This document shows, piece after piece, positions 60,314 through 64,000 of a DNA stretch of 64,000 nt. This DNA is from an uncultured Bariatricus sp. (GTDB lineage: Bacteria > Bacillota > Clostridia > Lachnospirales > Lachnospiraceae), in the NCBI GenBank assembly GCA_934307065.1, contig CAKRCD010000001.1, positions 168,507 to 232,506 on the forward strand. The letters run 5' to 3'. Made by a program: the position numbers and the translations under genes. Numbering within the stretch: position 1 is the stretch's first letter; each line of letters opens with the position of its first letter. The notes under the pieces are model-generated. The model worked only from the letters and a program-made list of their open reading frames with translations, searched no databases and was not told the origin of the DNA.

Positions 60314-61506
60314 AGCAGAAAATCATTATTACGGAAACAAAGGGCAGGCGTCTGACTGCCCTTTTTGAAAATAATAAAGTGGTAGAACTACATTACAGTT
60401 CTGACAAAACAAAACCTTACAGATTAGGTGAAATTTATGTAGGAAAAGTTAAAAAAATTCTCCCTAATAAAGCCGGAGCATTTGTCGAAATCGGAAATCA
60501 TATGGAATGTTATTACTCATTGGAAGAAAAGTGTACCCCTATATTTACTGCAAAATACGGAAAAAATACACTGGTCGCAGGGGATGAGCTTCTTGTACAG
60601 ATTCACACAGAGGCTTTGAAGACCAAACAACCTTCCGTTACCGGAAACCTAAGTTTTACCGGAAAATATGCCGTCATTACCTCCGGCAATCATACGGCTG
60701 GCGTTTCCAATAAGCTTGGAAAAGTAAAAAAAGAAGAACTTCTTGCATGGTGGAAAGAAACTGCGCCTTCCTTTCCCGGTAAATTCGGAATTATTTTCCG
60801 CACCAACGCCGGAGAAGCTCCCAAAGACCAGATTCTAACCGATATCCAGAAACTTTATACAGAATACGAACAGATTATACAATATGGAAAAACAAGAACC
60901 TGCTTTAGCTGTATACGTAAAGCAGCAGATTCTGCAATTTCTATTCTGCGTGATGTACGGCAGGATTCTCTGAAAGAAATTGTAGTTGATGCAGTCTGCG
61001 AAAATGGAGAACTTTATCGGGAAACGGAATCCTTTTTAAAAAGGGAACTGCCGGAAGATTTATCACTTCTACGCCCATATACAGATACTTCTTATCCTCT
61101 GGTAAAATGCTATAATCTGGAACAGGAGACCAATCTTGCCCTGCTGGAACGAGTCTGGATGAAGTCCGGTGCATATCTGGTAATTCAGCCTACGGAAGCT
61201 CTGACTGTGATTGATGTCAATTCTGGAAAATGCCAGAAAAAGAAACAGGCCTTTTTACAAGTGAACTATGAAGCAGCAGAAGAAGCTGCAAGACAAATCC
61301 GACTTCGTAATTTATCTGGAATTATACTGATTGATTTTATTAACCTTTCTGATACGTCAGAAAAAGAAGCGCTTATGAAACATCTTCAAGAGGAGCTTTA
61401 TCTGGACCGCAATCCGGGCAAGGTAGTTGATATGACGAAGCTTCAGTTGGTTGAGATCACAAGGAAAAAAATCAGAAAGACTTTGACAGAAAGCCTTTCC
61501 GGTTAA
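60307..61506 (+). CDS. rng: RNase E/G family ribonuclease, short form
   Basis: A 399-residue endoribonuclease homologue. The N-terminal S1-like domain has GEIYVGKVKKILPNKAGAFVEIG (about residues 41-63). Mg-binding aspartates are D303 (IDVNSGKC) and D343 (LIDFINL), the same spacing as in E. coli RNase E. The protein ends just after LVEITRKKIRK, before the CPxCxG zinc-link that RNase G and RNase E carry for dimerisation. It follows the DUF2344 gene, the usual clostridial order. Confidence 0.9.
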   Translation: MLEQKIIITETKGRRLTALFENNKVVELHYSSDKTKPYRLGEIYVGKVKKILPNKAGAFVEIGNHMECYYSLEEKCTPIFTAKYGKNTLVAGDELLVQIHTEALKTKQPSVTGNLSFTGKYAVITSGNHTAGVSNKLGKVKKEELLAWWKETAPSFPGKFGIIFRTNAGEAPKDQILTDIQKLYTEYEQIIQYGKTRTCFSCIRKAADSAISILRDVRQDSLKEIVVDAVCENGELYRETESFLKRELPEDLSLLRPYTDTSYPLVKCYNLEQETNLALLERVWMKSGAYLVIQPTEALTVIDVNSGKCQKKKQAFLQVNYEAAEEAARQIRLRNLSGIILIDFINLSDTSEKEALMKHLQEELYLDRNPGKVVDMTKLQLVEITRKKIRKTLTESLSG

Positions 61507-61597
61507 AAATCCAACAAAAAACAAAAGAAAAGGGTTGCGTTTCCCGTATTAAAGTAATAAAGTAAGAAACAAGAGACATCTTACGGAGGACAAAGGA

Positions 61598-62917
61598 ATG
61601 AACAAAGTAGTAAAATTTGGCGGAAGTTCTTTGGCTGATGCCGGGCAGTTCAAAAAAGTAGGTGCAATTATACATGACGATTCTAGCAGACGTTATGTAA
61701 TTCCATCTGCACCGGGGAAACGTTTCCCATCGGATATCAAAGTAACCGATATGTTGTATCAGTGTTACGCAAAAGCAGTGGCAGATATTGATTTTTCAGA
61801 ACTTTTAACTGCTATCAAAGACCGCTATCAAGAAATTATTGACGAATTACAATTAGATTTATCGTTGGATAAAGAATTTGAAATTATCCGTGAAAATTTT
61901 AAAAATAAAATCGGAAAATGCTATGCAGCTTCCAGAGGCGAATATTTAAACGGAATTGTCATGGCATCCTACCTTGGATTTGAATTTATTGATGCAGCCG
62001 AAGTGATTCTTTTCGATGAAAACGGAAACTGCATGGCAGAAGAAACCAATCAGTTACTTCAGGAACGTCTGCTACATTGCGAAAATGCTGTCATTCCGGG
62101 CTTTTACGGAAGAAGAGAGGACGGAACCATTCAGACATTTTCCAGAGGCGGTTCCGACGTAACCGGTTCCTTAGTGGCAAAAGCAATTCATGCAGATATG
62201 TATGAAAACTGGACCGATGTTTCCGGTTTCCTCGTTGCAGATCCAAGGATTATCAAAAATCCGGCTTCCATCGATGTAATTACTTATAAAGAGCTGCGCG
62301 AATTATCCTACATGGGTGCAACTGTCATTCATGAGTCAGCCATGTTCCCGATTTTAAAGGACGGAATCCCGATTAATATCCGCAATACAAACAAACCGGA
62401 AGATGCAGGAACACTCATTGTGGAAAGTACCTGCCGAAAGCCTCGTTATACCATTACCGGTGTTGCGGGAAAAACAGGATTTGCTTCTATTACAATTGAG
62501 AAAGCCATGATGAACTCCGAAGTCGGCTTCTGTCGGAAAGTATTGAGCGTATTTGAAGATGAAGGAATTTCTATCGAACATATGCCATCTGGAATTGATA
62601 CCATGACCATTTTCGTTCATCAGGATGAATTCGAAGCCCATGAACAGAAAGTAATCGCCAAAATCCACAGAGCCGTAGAACCAGATGTGGTAGAGTTGGA
62701 ATCTGACCTTGCCTTAATCGCTGTAGTAGGACGAGGAATGCGTCAGACCCGCGGAACTGCCGGAAGAATTTTCTCTGCACTGGCCCATGCCCATGTAAAT
62801 GTAAAAATGATTGACCAGGGTTCCAGTGAGCTGAATATTATTATCGGTGTAAGAACACATGATTTTGAACGTGCAATCCGTGCAATTTATGATATTTTTG
62901 TTACGATTCAGTTATAA
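61598..62917 (+). CDS. lysC: Aspartate kinase
   Basis: A 439-residue enzyme for the first step of the lysine/threonine/methionine pathway. The kinase signature is VVKFGGSSLADAGQFKKV; VIPGFYGRREDGTIQTFSRGGSDVTGSLVAKAI holds the active site. The C-terminal third has two ACT domains (FASITIEKAMMNSEVGF and LIAVVGRGMRQTRGTAGRIFSAL). CGGAGGA precedes the ATG. A possible weak promoter is TTGCGT (61535-61540) and TAAAGT (61558-61563). It lies between rng and rplU, an unusual place. Confidence 0.95.
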   Translation: MNKVVKFGGSSLADAGQFKKVGAIIHDDSSRRYVIPSAPGKRFPSDIKVTDMLYQCYAKAVADIDFSELLTAIKDRYQEIIDELQLDLSLDKEFEIIRENFKNKIGKCYAASRGEYLNGIVMASYLGFEFIDAAEVILFDENGNCMAEETNQLLQERLLHCENAVIPGFYGRREDGTIQTFSRGGSDVTGSLVAKAIHADMYENWTDVSGFLVADPRIIKNPASIDVITYKELRELSYMGATVIHESAMFPILKDGIPINIRNTNKPEDAGTLIVESTCRKPRYTITGVAGKTGFASITIEKAMMNSEVGFCRKVLSVFEDEGISIEHMPSGIDTMTIFVHQDEFEAHEQKVIAKIHRAVEPDVVELESDLALIAVVGRGMRQTRGTAGRIFSALAHAHVNVKMIDQGSSELNIIIGVRTHDFERAIRAIYDIFVTIQL

Positions 62918-63009
62918 TAACTTTCATAACAGCCGACAGAATAGTACCATTCAAATAAATTGCTGCAAGAAGATATGCGGTGTTATGAAATAGCAGAAGA
63001 GGTGATTGA

Positions 63010-63816
63010 ATGATTATTGATATGCATACCCATATCTTTCCGGAAAAAATAGCTGAGCGGACACTTAATACACTGGCAGAAACCTTCCATTCGGAACCAT
63101 TTACCAAAGGAACTGCGGACAGTCTTGCCGAATCTGCTGCAAAAGCAGGCATAGACCTTTCTGTCATTTTACCGGTAGTTACCAAACCAAAACAGTTTGA
63201 ATCCATTACCCGTTTCGCAGAACAGTTTCACAGCAAACCCTTATATTCCTTTGGCGGTATCCATCCTGCCAGCGAGAATTATAAAGAAGAGCTCCGTTAT
63301 CTGAAAGACCATGGATTTATCGGAATCAAACTACATCCCGATTATCAGGGCATGTATTTCAATGATATCCGTATGAAACGAGTCATTGATTACGCTTCCG
63401 AACTCGGTTTTGTAATTGTTACACATGCAGGATATGACCCACTGTCACCGGACGACATTCACTGTACACCGCAGATGGCACGGGAAGTCATTCGCGAAGT
63501 TCGTCCTGAAAAACTGGTTCTTGCCCATATGGGAGGCAGCATGCTCTGGGATGAAGTAGAAGAATATATTCTCGGGGAAAATGTATATCTGGATACTGCC
63601 TATGTTTTAAGACGAATTCCGCAGGAACGGCTTCTGAAAATGTTTGAACAGCATTCTTATGACAAAATACTGTTTGCAACAGATTCACCGTGGAGTGACC
63701 AGAAAGAAGATGCTGATTATCTACGCGCACTTCCCGTTACGGAAAATCAGCGTGATAAAATTGCATGGAAAAACGCTGCAGACCTGCTTCAGTTAAAAAA
63801 ACAGGATATCATATAA
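63010..63816 (+). CDS. Amidohydrolase family protein
   Basis: A 268-residue TIM-barrel hydrolase of the amidohydrolase-2 type. The metal motif is DMHTHIF (residues 4-10). GGIHPASENYKEE, GIKLHPDYQGM, a His in VTHAGYDP, VLAHMGGSMLWDE and a last Asp in LFATDSPW complete the pattern. Substrate unknown; relatives include decarboxylases and lactonases. AGAGGTGA precedes the ATG. It is unrelated in detail to the amidohydrolase at 15666. Confidence 0.87.
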   Translation: MIIDMHTHIFPEKIAERTLNTLAETFHSEPFTKGTADSLAESAAKAGIDLSVILPVVTKPKQFESITRFAEQFHSKPLYSFGGIHPASENYKEELRYLKDHGFIGIKLHPDYQGMYFNDIRMKRVIDYASELGFVIVTHAGYDPLSPDDIHCTPQMAREVIREVRPEKLVLAHMGGSMLWDEVEEYILGENVYLDTAYVLRRIPQERLLKMFEQHSYDKILFATDSPWSDQKEDADYLRALPVTENQRDKIAWKNAADLLQLKKQDII

Positions 63817-63855
63817 AATATGCAAAAAAATATTATATAAAAAGCAAAAATAATC

Positions 63856-63885
63856 TTGACATAATATAGATATCTAATGTATACT
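63856..63885 (+). promoter_or_regulatory. Sigma-A promoter for rplU
   Basis: TTGACA (63856-63861), an 18-base spacer and TATACT (63880-63885). The spacer contains a 10-base palindrome, TAGATATCTA (63867-63876). Confidence 0.85.
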
Positions 63886-63891
63886 TTATGA

Positions 63892-63969
63892 GTATGCCGC
63901 ACAACGAGGTTGAAGTTCTGTATTTTACAGACACCAAAGTTGGCGAGTAATGATAATAGGAGGTGCCAT
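63892..63969 (+). ncRNA. L21 leader
   Basis: About 78 bases between the promoter and rplU, with a GTCTGTA-like complementarity (CTGTATTTTACAG at about 63918-63930) and AGGAGG near the end. Firmicute rplU has a known L21 leader thought to bind L21 for feedback control. Position and size fit, but I cannot confirm the consensus by eye. Confidence 0.6.
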
Positions 63970-64000
63970 ATGTACGCAATTATAGCAACAGGTGGTAAAC
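63970..64000 (+). CDS. rplU: 50S ribosomal protein L21, 3'-truncated
   Basis: The first ten codons (MYAIIATGGK) match the L21 start; the window ends inside the gene. AGGAGG stands shortly upstream. It would begin the rplU-(prp)-rpmA-obg operon, which is usually next to the RNase E/G gene. Confidence 0.92.
   Translation, partial: MYAIIATGGK

Noticed and set aside
1..64000. CRISPR arrays, tRNA or rRNA genes, insertion sequences, prophage or restriction systems
   Set aside because: I read both strands and saw no regular repeat-spacer series, no tRNA-like cloverleaf with CCA end, no rRNA-like tracts, and no transposase, integrase, phage or methylase/nuclease pair.

Overview
The window looks like chromosomal core DNA of an anaerobic, endospore-forming Firmicute of class Clostridia, most likely family Lachnospiraceae. 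This rests on gene content and gene order: a spoIIIA operon, the Asp23-nusB-xseAB-ispA-dxs-tlyA-nadK-argR-recN-spoIVB chain, yqfC-yqfD-phoH-ybeY, ylxM-ffh-rpsP-khpA-rimM-trmD-rplS, and the two-gene B12-radical SAM/DUF2344 set ahead of an RNase E/G gene and rplU. The DNA is moderately AT-rich, codes densely, and mostly uses GGAGG-type ribosome binding sites. Species cannot be assigned by eye. I saw no rRNA, tRNA, CRISPR array, prophage or insertion sequence. No gap between genes exceeds about 230 bases.

Layout. 1-3761: spoIIIAB (cut by the window edge) to spoIIIAH, the mother-cell half of the feeding-tube channel. 3850-14443: peptide release factor 3, then the long Asp23-to-recN operon (transcription antitermination, exonuclease VII, isoprenoid precursors, rRNA methylation, NAD kinase, arginine repressor, DNA repair), closed by a strong terminator. 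14519-21979: spoIVB, an amidohydrolase, a YbaK-type deacylase, citrate synthase and carB, the last two each with a clear sigma-A promoter. 22205-29049: an unknown membrane protein behind a structured leader, yqfC-yqfD with a sigma-E-like promoter, phoH, ybeY, a SpoVB-like flippase, a BofC-like protein, YnzC and 5-formyl-THF cyclo-ligase.

29113-34715: the least conserved part. It holds luxS and an ABC-F ATPase on the minus strand, a patatin phospholipase, and a set of small odd proteins (Met-rich, Lys/Glu-rich, Cys/Gly-rich) beside an intracellular-type subtilisin. 34822-45720: the SRP/ribosome assembly operon, two signal peptidases flanking rbgA, rnhB, yraN, a laccase-domain protein, mscS, rsmD, coaD and a coiled-coil protein. 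45742-56997: ylbJ (spoVV) on the minus strand, an M23 peptidase, RNA modification enzymes, a YgiQ radical SAM protein, recU and a three-domain histidine enzyme. 57026-64000: TraX-like protein, the radical SAM/DUF2344/RNase G set, aspartate kinase, an amidohydrolase and the start of rplU with its leader.

Most genes are housekeeping or sporulation functions. I did not find a clear new defence or mobile system. The best candidates for something undescribed are the 32.4-34.7 kb cluster of compositionally extreme small proteins with a subtilisin, the HisF-like/HisI/HisE fusion that has lost both HisF catalytic aspartates, an RNase E/G protein that stops before the zinc link, and the structured leader at 22.1 kb.
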